A stretch of 64,000 nt of DNA from an uncultured Collinsella sp. (GTDB lineage: Bacteria; Actinomycetota; Coriobacteriia; Coriobacteriales; Coriobacteriaceae). Positions 26,626-34,397 of the stretch are shown in pieces. The stretch lies in NCBI GenBank assembly GCA_900542305.1, contig UQMU01000006.1, positions 1 through 64,000 on the forward strand, in the 5' to 3' direction. The notes under the pieces are model-generated. The model was not told the DNA's origin. It ran no database searches and worked only from the letters and a program-made list of their open reading frames with translations. The position numbers and the translations under genes were made by a program. Numbering within the stretch: the first letter of the stretch is position 1; each line of letters opens with the position of its first letter.

Positions 26626-27144
26626 ATGACGTGTAAGCTATCTGCTATCGTCGCCGTGTGTGACGATTGGGGCATTGGGTGCGAGGGCGACATGGTGGTG
26701 TCCAATCGCGCCGATATGCGCCATTTTGTGGCCTGCACTAAGGGCTGCCCGGTTATCATGGGACGCAAGACCCTGCTGAGTTTTCCCGGCGGGCGTCCGC
26801 TCAAGAACCGCCGCAATATCGTGCTCACCCGCGACGAGAGCTTTGCCCCCGAGGGCGTCGACGTGGTGCATAGTATCGACGAGGCGCTCGCCGCGGTTGC
26901 CGATGAACCCGTTGCCTGGGTGATCGGTGGCGGCGATGTCTATCGGCATTTTTTGCCGTATTGCGTCGAGGCCGAGGTCACGCATAACCACTGCGTCCAT
27001 GTCGTGGATACGTACTTTCCCGATTTGGAAGCCGATCCTGCGTGGGAGATTGCGCAGCGTAGCGGGGTCGCGACGATTGCCGCCGGTGAGGGTGACGAGG
27101 GCGTCGATTATGAGTTCGTGACGTATCGTCGCATCGAGGCGTAA
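26626..27144 (+). CDS. folA: Dihydrofolate reductase
   Basis: DHFR regenerates tetrahydrofolate used by ThyA. The 172-residue protein shows SAIVAVCDDWGIGCEGDMV near the N-terminus, MGRKTLLSFPGGRPLKNRRNIVLTR and WVIGGGDVYRHFLPYCVEAEVTH, matching the NADPH and folate-binding motifs. The ATG at 26626 is chosen with a weak GGTGG upstream; GTG codons 6 and 9 bases earlier are possible. It lies 9 bases after thyA. Confidence 0.94.
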   Translation: MTCKLSAIVAVCDDWGIGCEGDMVVSNRADMRHFVACTKGCPVIMGRKTLLSFPGGRPLKNRRNIVLTRDESFAPEGVDVVHSIDEALAAVADEPVAWVIGGGDVYRHFLPYCVEAEVTHNHCVHVVDTYFPDLEADPAWEIAQRSGVATIAAGEGDEGVDYEFVTYRRIEA

Positions 27145-27188
27145 ATCGTCTGGCGTGAACGGTATCATCGGGTTGATTGAATGCATGG

Positions 27189-27214
27189 GGCGGCGCTTAG
27201 CGTCGCCTCGTTTG
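27189..27214 (+). terminator. Terminator of thyA-folA
   Basis: GGCGGCG (27189-27195) and CGTCGCC (27201-27207) pair with one G-U, loop CTTAG, followed by TCGTTT. A weak T run lowers confidence. Confidence 0.5.
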
Positions 27215-27221
27215 GTATAGA
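27213..27221 (+). promoter_or_regulatory. Extended -10 promoter for the rRNA/tRNA methyltransferase gene
   Basis: TGG-TATAGA places transcription start near base 27228. That excludes the in-frame ATG at 27221 as a start and supports the ATG at 27254. Confidence 0.5.
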
Positions 27222-27253
27222 TGTGCTGTAAAGAAGGGTGCGGGCTGGCTGCT

Positions 27254-28168
27254 ATGACTGATGCCGTTGAGGTTCTGCGAATTGATTCGCTCGAGGACGA
27301 GCGGCTCGATGCCTACGTGCGACTGACCGAGCGTGAGCTTCGCTGCGTGCTGGAGCCGCAGAAGGGCATTTTTATCGCTGAGAGTGCCAAGGTCATCGAG
27401 CGTGCGGTTCGCGCCGGATATGAGCCGGTGAGCTTTCTTCTGGGCGAGCGCTGGCTCGACCAGATGATGCCGCTGTTTGACCAGCTTGTCGTGCGCGAGG
27501 GAGCGGGTCCGGTTCCCGTGTTCGTGGCCTCCATGGAGCTCATGGAGCAGTTGACGGGCTTTAACGTGACGCGCGGCGCGCTGGCGGCGTTCCGTCGCCC
27601 GCGTCAGATTCCGGTTGATGAGTTCTTGGGCGGCGTTGTCGAGGCGGCGGGGGGTCGTCCGGTGCGCGTGTGCGTGCTTGAGGGTATTGTCGATCACACC
27701 AATGTTGGCGCGATTTTCCGCTCGGCTGCCGCATTGAACGTTGACGGTATTTTGGTCAGCCCGACGTGCTGCGATCCACTGTATCGTCGCTCGGCCCGCG
27801 TGAGCATGGGCACCGTGTTTCAGGTGCCGTGGACGCGCATTGGCAGCGAGGCTCGTGTGTGGCCGCATGATGGTCTGAGCGCGTTGCACGATGCCGGTTT
27901 TTCGTGTGCCGCTATGGCGTTGACGGACGACTCTGTTTCGCTTGATGATCCTGTACTGCGGAAGATTGATCGCTTGGCGATTTTTATGGGCACCGAGGGT
28001 GCCGGCTTGGGCGCCAAGACCATTGCCGGCTGTGACCACGCGGTGCGCATTCCGATGGCGCACGGGGTCGATTCGCTCAACGTGGCCGCGGCGAGCGCCG
28101 TCGCCTTTTGGCAGCTGTGCCCGCACGTGAGCAATGAGTATCACTACCAGCCGGGTTTGTATCACTAG
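27254..28168 (+). CDS. TrmH/SpoU family RNA 2'-O-ribose methyltransferase
   Basis: SPOUT-class enzymes methylate ribose of rRNA or tRNA. The 304-residue protein has an N-terminal substrate-binding domain (FIAESAKVIERA) and a C-terminal knotted SPOUT domain with motif 1 VDHTNVGAIFRSAAAL, motif 2 IFMGTEGAGL and motif 3 VRIPMAHGVDSLNVAAASAVAFW. The exact substrate cannot be assigned; it is of the TsnR/RlmB-like two-domain type. The start at 27254 is chosen over 27221 because of the promoter position. A stand-alone gene with its own promoter. Confidence 0.88.
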   Translation: MTDAVEVLRIDSLEDERLDAYVRLTERELRCVLEPQKGIFIAESAKVIERAVRAGYEPVSFLLGERWLDQMMPLFDQLVVREGAGPVPVFVASMELMEQLTGFNVTRGALAAFRRPRQIPVDEFLGGVVEAAGGRPVRVCVLEGIVDHTNVGAIFRSAAALNVDGILVSPTCCDPLYRRSARVSMGTVFQVPWTRIGSEARVWPHDGLSALHDAGFSCAAMALTDDSVSLDDPVLRKIDRLAIFMGTEGAGLGAKTIAGCDHAVRIPMAHGVDSLNVAAASAVAFWQLCPHVSNEYHYQPGLYH

Positions 28169-28293
28169 GCAGATATTTTGCACTGGGCTCTGATTCGGGG
28201 TGTTTCGGTCGACGCCGGTCGGTGCTAAGCTGGTATTTGCTTTGGTCTTAAATTGCCGTTTTGTTGTTTAACATACGTTGGCGGGGAGGGCGT

Positions 28294-29643
28294 GTGGCTA
28301 AGAAATCTACGGCTATCGATGTAACGCAGGGTGTCATTTGGCAACAGCTGCTGTCGCTGTGCGTTCCCATCTTTTTTAGTTCGTTTTTTCAGCAGGCCTA
28401 CACGCTTATCGGTACGTATATCGTTGGCCAGTTTGGCGGCAAGCTCGCGCTGGGTGGCATTCAAGCCACGATGGTGCTCACCGAGCTCTGCATTGGCTTT
28501 TGCGTTGGCGTCGGCGCCGGCTGCGCGGTCATTACCGGTCAGTATTTTGGCCAGCACGATGATGAGCGACTGAGTCGTTCGGTTCATACAGCCATGACGC
28601 TCGCGCTGGTGGGCGGTATCGCTTTCTCGATTCTTGGCATAGTGTTCGTTGAGCCCATGCTGGTGCTTATGAACACGCCGCATGAACTATTGGCCGAGGG
28701 CGTGGCCTATGCTCGCTGTTATTTTGCCGCGATGGTTGCGGCACTGCTGCTTAATATGGGAACCGCACTGCTGCGTGCCGTGGGCGACACGCGCGGCCCC
28801 GCCGTGATCATTGCCTCTGGCTGCCTGGTTAACGTGGTGCTGGATATCATTTTTGTCGCTGTGTTGCATATGGAGGCGCTGGGCTGCGGCATCGCGGTGG
28901 CGCTGACCATTTGCTCCAATGCAACGATGATCGTGTTGCGCATGATGCGCGCTCCGGGTGCATGGCGTCTTTCGCTGTCTAAGCTCGGTATCGATCGCGG
29001 TATTTGCAAGAGTATGATCTCGTGTGGTCTGCCACTCGGTTTTCAATCGGCTGCCTATTCGATCTCGAACGTGCTGATCCAGGTGTCGGTTAATTCGTTT
29101 GGCGCCGATGTCACGACTGCTTGGGGTCTATCTGGGCGCCTGGATGGCATTATCTGGATGGTGACCGAGGCGCTCGGCGTATCGATCACTACGTTCTCGG
29201 CGCAGAACTTTGGCGCGCGCAACTACGAGCGCATGCGCAAGGGCTACCATACGTCGCTCGTGCTGTCGTTTATGCTCATTGGTGGCCTGTCTGCCGTGCT
29301 GCTGGTGTTCTCGGGCCCGCTGTCGCGTTTGTTTGTCGACGATGCTTCGATTTCGGCGTACACCACGACTATCCTCCATTTCATTGCGCCGTTCTATGCG
29401 ATTTTCTCGATTATCGAGAACGCCTCGGGTTCCATCCGCGGCGCCGGCGTGAGTTTGCAGCCTATGATGCTCACCATCTTTGGCACCGTTGTCTTGAGGG
29501 TGATCTGGGTGTTTGCGATCATGCCCTTCGATCCGTCGCTCGAGCATCTACTGCTGGTTTACCCCGTAACCTGGCTCATCACCGCAACCATGTTCACCAT
29601 CTACCACCACAGCGGCAACTGGCTAGGTCGCGCCACCGCCTAG
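28294..29643 (+). CDS. MATE family efflux transporter
   Basis: MATE proteins export drugs or metabolites using Na+ or H+ gradients. The 449-residue membrane protein has about 12 hydrophobic segments in two matching halves and the typical start GVIWQQLLSLCVPIFFSSFFQQAY, with an internal DTRGPAVIIASG loop. The GTG at 28294 lies just after GGGGAGGG. It belongs to the NorM/DinF/VmrA-type superfamily; the substrate is unknown. A one-gene unit, convergent with the adenosyltransferase gene. Confidence 0.9.
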   Translation: MAKKSTAIDVTQGVIWQQLLSLCVPIFFSSFFQQAYTLIGTYIVGQFGGKLALGGIQATMVLTELCIGFCVGVGAGCAVITGQYFGQHDDERLSRSVHTAMTLALVGGIAFSILGIVFVEPMLVLMNTPHELLAEGVAYARCYFAAMVAALLLNMGTALLRAVGDTRGPAVIIASGCLVNVVLDIIFVAVLHMEALGCGIAVALTICSNATMIVLRMMRAPGAWRLSLSKLGIDRGICKSMISCGLPLGFQSAAYSISNVLIQVSVNSFGADVTTAWGLSGRLDGIIWMVTEALGVSITTFSAQNFGARNYERMRKGYHTSLVLSFMLIGGLSAVLLVFSGPLSRLFVDDASISAYTTTILHFIAPFYAIFSIIENASGSIRGAGVSLQPMMLTIFGTVVLRVIWVFAIMPFDPSLEHLLLVYPVTWLITATMFTIYHHSGNWLGRATA

Positions 29644-29666
29644 CTCATCCGTCGGGTTCCCCTGAT

Positions 29667-29735
29667 AAGTTGCGGTGAAATAGTTCCTGAAAAGCCCTTG
29701 CGGACCGTCAAACAAGTTCTATTCCACCGCAACTT
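29667..29735. repeat. Inverted-repeat element, copy 1 (AAGTTGCGGTGAAATAG family)
   Basis: A 17-base arm at 29667-29683 pairs with 29719-29735 (one mismatch) around a 35-base spacer. The same arm sequence recurs as an inverted repeat at 63645-63713 with a different spacer. Here it lies between two convergent genes and may also work as a bidirectional transcript end. Confidence 0.75.
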
Positions 29736-29772
29736 CCTTATGAGCTGTAGGTGTTGGCGGAAAACGAATCAA

Positions 29773-30258
29773 TTAGTATTCGATGCCTTGGCGGGCTAGG
29801 AGACCTTCATCGAAGTAGTGTTTGACGGGGCGCATTTCGGTTACTAGGTCGGCAAGGTCGGCGAGGGGTAGCAAGCCGCGGCCGGGGAGCACGAGTTTCG
29901 TGGTGGCGGGCTTTATCGCGATCAGCGCTTCGACATCCTTGCGCGTTACAAAGCCGCGGCGCATCGCTTCGCCGAGTTCGTCCAGGATGAGCGCATCGAC
30001 CTGCGAGATCTGCTCGCGTGCTAGCTCCAGAATCTGTGCCGCGCAGGCCTCGGGCGTGTCGTGGTCGGCTTGTACGGTGCGCAGACCCAAACGGGGCGCC
30101 GCATCATGCTCGGCGCAGTGAAGTTTCTTGGCAGACTGCAGCCTAAGAACGTTAAGTCCATAGCCCGTCGCGCGCAGCGCGAGCCCCAGCGCAGCCTTCG
30201 TCTTGCCCTTGCCGTCCCCCGTATAGATTTGAACCTTGCCGACTTACAGTGATGCCAT
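29773..30258 (-). pseudogene. cobO: Cob(I)yrinic acid a,c-diamide adenosyltransferase, in-frame stop at codon 5
   Basis: This family adenosylates corrinoids (BtuR/CobO/CobA). On the minus strand ATG at 30258, with AAAGGA 6-7 bases upstream, reads M-A-S-L then TAA (30246-30244), and the same frame continues VGKVQIYTGDGKGKTKAAL with the Walker A loop, DALILDELGEAMRRG, and the family end RPVKHYFDEGLLARQGIEY. The first in-frame ATG, GTG or TTG after the stop (TTG at 30090) is beyond the P-loop. So the gene is broken by one codon, mis-assembled, or rescued by an unusual start. About 161 codons, shorter than typical 170-200. Confidence 0.75.
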
Positions 30259-30335
30259 CTCTGTCCTTTCGTGCCCGGCGTCGGTTTATCACCGCTCGGG
30301 TTGGGTATTCTAGAAACCATTATCAACCCCAGTAG

Positions 30336-32243
30336 ATGGAGTTCAAGCAGATGGAGATGGATGACAACAAGCGTAGACGGAATATGATCCTCTACGTGCT
30401 CATCGCCTTCGTCGTCTACCTCGTGCTCTCGACCGTTCTGTTCCCCAACATCGGTCACACGCAGCAGATTACGAAGACCGATTACTCGACGTTTGTCAAA
30501 GCCCTCGATAAGAAGAGTGTCGACAAGGTCGAGTACAACACGGACGATTACTCGATTTATTACACCAAGAAGGGCGAGGACGAGAACATCGCCTATAAGA
30601 CGACCGGTGTGCCGAACGATGCGGGCTTTACCGATCGCGTGCTTGAGTCTGGCGCTTCGCTGGAGTCGGTCGTTCCCGATAAGAACTCGGGTTTGATGAC
30701 CTACTACCTGCTCACACTCATTCTTCCCATGGCGATTTTCTTCCTCATCGGTTGGTGGCTCAACCGCCGCATGAAGAAGGCTATGGGCGATGACGGCCCG
30801 TCGATGAACTTTGGCGGCGGCGGTTTTGGCGGCGGCGGACTGGGTAAGTCCGGCGCGCGCGTGATCGCCTCCAAGGACGTGGGCGTGACCTTTAAGGACG
30901 TCGCCGGCCAGGAAGAGGCCAAGGAATCTCTCAAGGAGGTCGTCGACTTTCTGGAGAAGCCGCAGCGCTACGAGGAGATCGGCGCCAAGCTGCCGCGCGG
31001 TGCTCTCCTTGTTGGCCCTCCGGGTACCGGTAAGACCCTGCTTGCCAAGGCTGTTGCCGGCGAGGCCGGTGTTCCGTTCTTTAGCATTTCGGGCTCTGAG
31101 TTCGTTGAGATGTTTGTTGGTCGCGGCGCTGCTAAGGTTCGTGACCTGTTTAAGCAGGCCAAGGAAAAGGCCCCGTGCATCGTTTTTATCGATGAGATCG
31201 ATACCATCGGCAAAAAGCGTGATGGCGGCGGCTTTAGCGGCAACGACGAGCGCGAGCAGACGCTCAATCAGTTGCTGACCGAGATGGACGGCTTCGATAA
31301 CCACAAGGGCATCGTCGTCCTTGCTGCCACCAACCGCCCCGACAGCCTTGACCCGGCTCTGTTGCGTCCCGGTCGCTTTGACCGCCGCATTCCCGTCGAG
31401 CTGCCCGATTTGACCGGTCGCAAGAATATCCTTGAGCTGCACGCCAAGAGCGTGAAGACCCAGCCGCCGATCGATCTGACCGCGATTGCCCGCGCCACGC
31501 CTGGTGCCTCGGGCGCCGATTTGGCCAATATCATTAACGAGGGCGCCCTGCGCGCCGTTCGCGAAGGTCGCAAGCGTGCAACCCAGGACGACTTCGAGGA
31601 GTCGGTGGAGGTCGTCATTGCCGGCCAACAGCGTAAGTCCACGGTGCTTTCCGACCACGAGAAGCAGGTCGTTTCCTACCATGAGATCGGCCATGCCATT
31701 GTTGCCGCTCGCCAGAAGGGCTCTGCGCCGGTCACGAAGATCACCATCGTTCCGCGCACGAGCGGTGCCCTGGGCTACACCATGCAGGTCGAGGAGGACG
31801 AGCGCTTCCTGACCACGCGCCAGGAGGTCCTGGATAAGCTCGCCGTCTACTGCGGTGGTCGCGCGGCCGAGGAGCTCATCTTTGGCGAGATGACGACCGG
31901 TGCCGCCAACGATATCGAGCAGGCCACCAAGCTCGCCCGCAACATGGTGACGCGCTTTGGTATGTCCGACGAGTTTGGCATGATGGCGCTCGGTACCGTC
32001 CAGAATGCGTACCTCAACCAGGATACGTCGCTCACCTGCGCCCCCGGTACGGCCGAGCGTGTGGACGCAATTGTCGCCAAGTTGATTGAGGATGCGCACG
32101 ACCGCGCCCTGCAGATCCTCAAGGAAAACAAGTTCAAGCTCCACGAGCTGGCTCGTTATCTGTACAAGAAGGAGACGATCACGGGCGAGGAGTTCATGAA
32201 TCTCCTCACGCGTGAGAACCCGCTGATGCCCAAGCAGCAGTAA
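30336..32243 (+). CDS. ftsH: ATP-dependent zinc metalloprotease FtsH
   Basis: FtsH degrades misfolded membrane and selected cytosolic proteins. The 635-residue protein has two membrane spans (about 17-37 and 118-140) around a short extracytoplasmic domain. A glycine-rich linker and an AAA module follow, with Walker A GPPGTGKT (about 227-234), Walker B FIDEIDTIG and the second region of homology RPGRFDRRI. The protease motif is HEIGH (from His449). Start codon is uncertain: ATGs at 30336, 30351 and 30357 are all in frame without a clear ribosome site; the longest is given. Usual neighbours tilS/hpt are absent. Confidence 0.95.
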   Translation: MEFKQMEMDDNKRRRNMILYVLIAFVVYLVLSTVLFPNIGHTQQITKTDYSTFVKALDKKSVDKVEYNTDDYSIYYTKKGEDENIAYKTTGVPNDAGFTDRVLESGASLESVVPDKNSGLMTYYLLTLILPMAIFFLIGWWLNRRMKKAMGDDGPSMNFGGGGFGGGGLGKSGARVIASKDVGVTFKDVAGQEEAKESLKEVVDFLEKPQRYEEIGAKLPRGALLVGPPGTGKTLLAKAVAGEAGVPFFSISGSEFVEMFVGRGAAKVRDLFKQAKEKAPCIVFIDEIDTIGKKRDGGGFSGNDEREQTLNQLLTEMDGFDNHKGIVVLAATNRPDSLDPALLRPGRFDRRIPVELPDLTGRKNILELHAKSVKTQPPIDLTAIARATPGASGADLANIINEGALRAVREGRKRATQDDFEESVEVVIAGQQRKSTVLSDHEKQVVSYHEIGHAIVAARQKGSAPVTKITIVPRTSGALGYTMQVEEDERFLTTRQEVLDKLAVYCGGRAAEELIFGEMTTGAANDIEQATKLARNMVTRFGMSDEFGMMALGTVQNAYLNQDTSLTCAPGTAERVDAIVAKLIEDAHDRALQILKENKFKLHELARYLYKKETITGEEFMNLLTRENPLMPKQQ

Positions 32244-32269
32244 CGCCGCGGCCGAGCCAGTAAACGCCG

Positions 32270-32308
32270 ACGCCCCATTTGAGCAGCTTTCTCAAATGGG
32301 GCGTTTTG
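32270..32308 (+). terminator. Terminator of ftsH
   Basis: A perfect 14-bp stem, ACGCCCCATTTGAG (32270-32283) with 32291-32304, has a 7-base loop and is followed by TTTGCTT. Strong hairpin, modest T tract. Confidence 0.8.
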
Positions 32309-32324
32309 CTTGAGAGGGATGGAA

Positions 32325-32780
32325 ATGAAGATCGTGGTGAGCGCCTGCTTGATGGGCGAGAGCTGCAAGTATAACGGGCTCGATAACTACCACCGCGCGT
32401 TGGTCGAGGCTTGCGAGCGCACGGGGACCGAGGTCCTCCTCGTGTGCCCCGAGGTCTTTGGCGGCCTGCCCACGCCGCGCAAGCCGTCCGAGATTGTGAA
32501 CGGCGAGGTTCGTACCTGCGAGGGCATCTCGGTTGATCGCGAATTTCGCCTGGGTGCCCAACGTGCGCTCGATATGTGCGAGCAGGCGGGCGGCCCGTCC
32601 GAGATTGCTGCGTGCGTCTTGCAGGACCGCAGTCCCTCGTGCGGCGCGGGTCGCATCTACGACGGTACCTTTAGCGGTACGCTCACCGCGGGCAACGGCG
32701 TCTTCGTTGATCTGTTGCTGCGTCACGGCTATCGCGTTATACCAGCTAGCGAGTTCGACCCCAGCATGCTGGAGCAATAA
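32325..32780 (+). CDS. DUF523 family protein
   Basis: The 151-residue protein shows the DUF523 hallmarks: SACLMGESCKYNG at the start, VCPEVFGGLPTPR, and the Cys-containing motif LQDRSPSCGAGRIYDGTFSG. Conserved cysteines suggest a metal or thiol function but the family has no established role. The ATG at 32325 follows AGAGGG by 6 bases. It begins only 21 bases after the ftsH terminator stem. Confidence 0.85.
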   Translation: MKIVVSACLMGESCKYNGLDNYHRALVEACERTGTEVLLVCPEVFGGLPTPRKPSEIVNGEVRTCEGISVDREFRLGAQRALDMCEQAGGPSEIAACVLQDRSPSCGAGRIYDGTFSGTLTAGNGVFVDLLLRHGYRVIPASEFDPSMLEQ

Positions 32781-32820
32781 AAAACCACCACAAGGGCACT
32801 GCTCCCTTGTGGTGGTTTTG
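32781..32820. terminator. Bidirectional terminator
   Basis: A perfect 16-bp stem, AAAACCACCACAAGGG (32781-32796) with 32804-32819, has loop CACTGCT and A/T tracts on both sides. It serves the convergent DUF523 and dehydrogenase genes. The stem resembles the terminator at 40572. Confidence 0.9.
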
Positions 32821-32828
32821 GGCTAGGC

Positions 32829-33911
32829 CTAGAGCGTGTGGCCGTAGGCGTTGGCGGCCTTGATGGCGGCGGCGAACTTTTCGTCGGTGAAGGGCTCCGG
32901 GTTGCCTTGCTTCCACTCGTTGGTGGCGTGTGCGTATTCGCACAGGGCAGGGATGTCGGCCTCGGAAAGTCCGACCTGCTCAAGCGTTACGGGCAGGCCC
33001 ATCTGCTTGTTAAAGGCGGCGTAGCGTTCAAGGCTCTCGGTATCGCCCGTATAGGCAAACAGCACGAGCACGCCCAGGCTCACGACCTCACCGTGCAGAT
33101 AGGTTCCCTCGCGCGGAATGCTGCACGTCGCATTGTAGAACGCGTGCGCCACGCTCGAGTTGTAGTAGTAATCGTTTTGGTTGGTCAGGTTCGAGACATA
33201 GCCCGTGTTGACCACGATGTCGAGCGCGATCTGCTTGACGGCCTCGCTCGACAGATTCCGGCGCACGTCCTCAAGACCCTGGACGCCATAAGTAAACAGC
33301 GGCTCGGAGCAGGTGTGGGCGAGTGCCAGGCCAAGACCGGCGGTATGCTCCAAATTACCGGCGCTCGTGGCGTATTCGACCTCGGGCTGCTTGGACAGGG
33401 CATCGCCCACGCCGGCCCAGAAGTACTCCGCCGGAGCTTCGGCGATAATCTTGGGGTTGATGAAGATATGCGCAGGTCGGTTGGGGTACGAATGTCCCTC
33501 GAGCGAGCCGTCGTCGTTGTACACGACGGCAATGGCGGTCGCGGCCGAGCAGTTGGAACAGATCGTCGGGACGGTGAAGACGATCTTCTTGAGCTCGATG
33601 GCTGCGGTCTTCACGGTGTCGAGTGCCTTGCCGCCGCCACAGGCGATAAGCACGTCTGCCTGCTGGCAAGCGGGGGAGTTCACGACCTTGGCGATATTGG
33701 CGCGCGTGCTGTTGGTGCCGTAGACGCGCGTCTCCAGAATCTCGACGTCGGTGCCTGCCAGCGCAGCCTCGATGCCCGGCAGCGCCGCAGCCAGGGCTCG
33801 CTTGCCGCCGATGATGGCGACCTTGGTCGCTCCGTACTCTGCCAGCGCGGCGGGCAACTCGGTAAAACAATCCTCGCCAACGGTGTAGTCGCTCATTCCA
33901 ATCGTGCGCAT
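32829..33911 (-). CDS. Iron-containing alcohol dehydrogenase family protein (glycerol dehydrogenase-like)
   Basis: The 360-residue protein has the NAD-binding region IACGGGKALDTVKT and the conserved PTICSNCSAATAIAVVYND segment of the GldA branch. Candidate metal-binding histidines lie in NSSVAHAFYNA and GTYLHGEVVSLGVLV. Glycerol or a related polyol is the likely substrate, with dihydroxyacetone as product, but the substrate is not certain. The ATG has GAAAGAAGG upstream. It is a single-gene unit divergent from the ileS leader. Confidence 0.82.
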   Translation of the reverse strand: MRTIGMSDYTVGEDCFTELPAALAEYGATKVAIIGGKRALAAALPGIEAALAGTDVEILETRVYGTNSTRANIAKVVNSPACQQADVLIACGGGKALDTVKTAAIELKKIVFTVPTICSNCSAATAIAVVYNDDGSLEGHSYPNRPAHIFINPKIIAEAPAEYFWAGVGDALSKQPEVEYATSAGNLEHTAGLGLALAHTCSEPLFTYGVQGLEDVRRNLSSEAVKQIALDIVVNTGYVSNLTNQNDYYYNSSVAHAFYNATCSIPREGTYLHGEVVSLGVLVLFAYTGDTESLERYAAFNKQMGLPVTLEQVGLSEADIPALCEYAHATNEWKQGNPEPFTDEKFAAAIKAANAYGHTL

Positions 33912-34032
33912 AGCAACCTTCTTTCGTTCGATAAAGTGCTTTCAGGTATTTTGCTCCAAGAGAAGGTCCACAGCCGCGAGAAATTTCGAACGTATAAAAC
34001 CAGTGTTGAGGGTTTTTCGCCGGCGCTGAACG

Positions 34033-34041
34033 TGCTAGCAT
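34033..34041 (+). promoter_or_regulatory. Extended -10 promoter of the ileS leader
   Basis: TGC-TAGCAT gives a transcription start near 34048, just before the T-box leader. The -35 region (about 34013) is TTTTCG, poor. Bases 33912-34032 between this and the divergent dehydrogenase start hold no gene that I can see. Confidence 0.5.
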
Positions 34042-34059
34042 ACTCCGCATAAGCGTTGA

Positions 34060-34365
34060 TGGGGACGAGTAGTCGGCCGTCCGCATGCTACAGAGAGCGG
34101 GGAGCGCTGAGAACCCGTGCATGCGACCGATGAAAATCACCCCGGAGCTGCGGTCCCAACGGACGTGCCGCGCAGGTTCGTCTTAGTAGACATCGCCGAG
34201 ATGGTCGTCGATACAGACCAGCCGAGTAACGGATGCGAGCGCGCGGCGACGCGAGCGAGGGCATCTAAGCTGGGTGGTTAAGCGAAGAGCTTTTACGGAC
34301 AGACTGTCCGTTTTGTGGCGCTTCGTCCCAGCTTGTAGGGACGGGCGCTTTTTTGGTGCCCAGAG
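34060..34365 (+). promoter_or_regulatory. T-box leader (tRNA-Ile-sensing) of ileS
   Basis: Stem I starts near GTCCG (34079) and closes with CGGAC (about 34160), and contains an AGAGAG motif and the specifier ATC (34136-34138, Ile) in GAAAATCACC. The T-box GGGTGGTTAAGCG (34272-34284) offers TGGT to pair with the ACCA end of uncharged tRNA-Ile. The antiterminator pairs AAGCTGGG (34267-34274) with CCCAGCTT (34327-34334) and CGAAG with CTTCG. The competing terminator, GTCCC with GGGAC (34325-34342), is followed by six Ts (34349-34354). Control is therefore by transcription attenuation. Confidence 0.88.
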
Positions 34366-34397
34366 GGCGTGCGCGCCCATGACAAGAAAGGGGTACC

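Noticed and set aside
30021..32144. A long minus-strand frame opposite ftsH that runs into the cobO region
   Set aside because: It is in a different frame from the adenosyltransferase and has no recognisable motifs.
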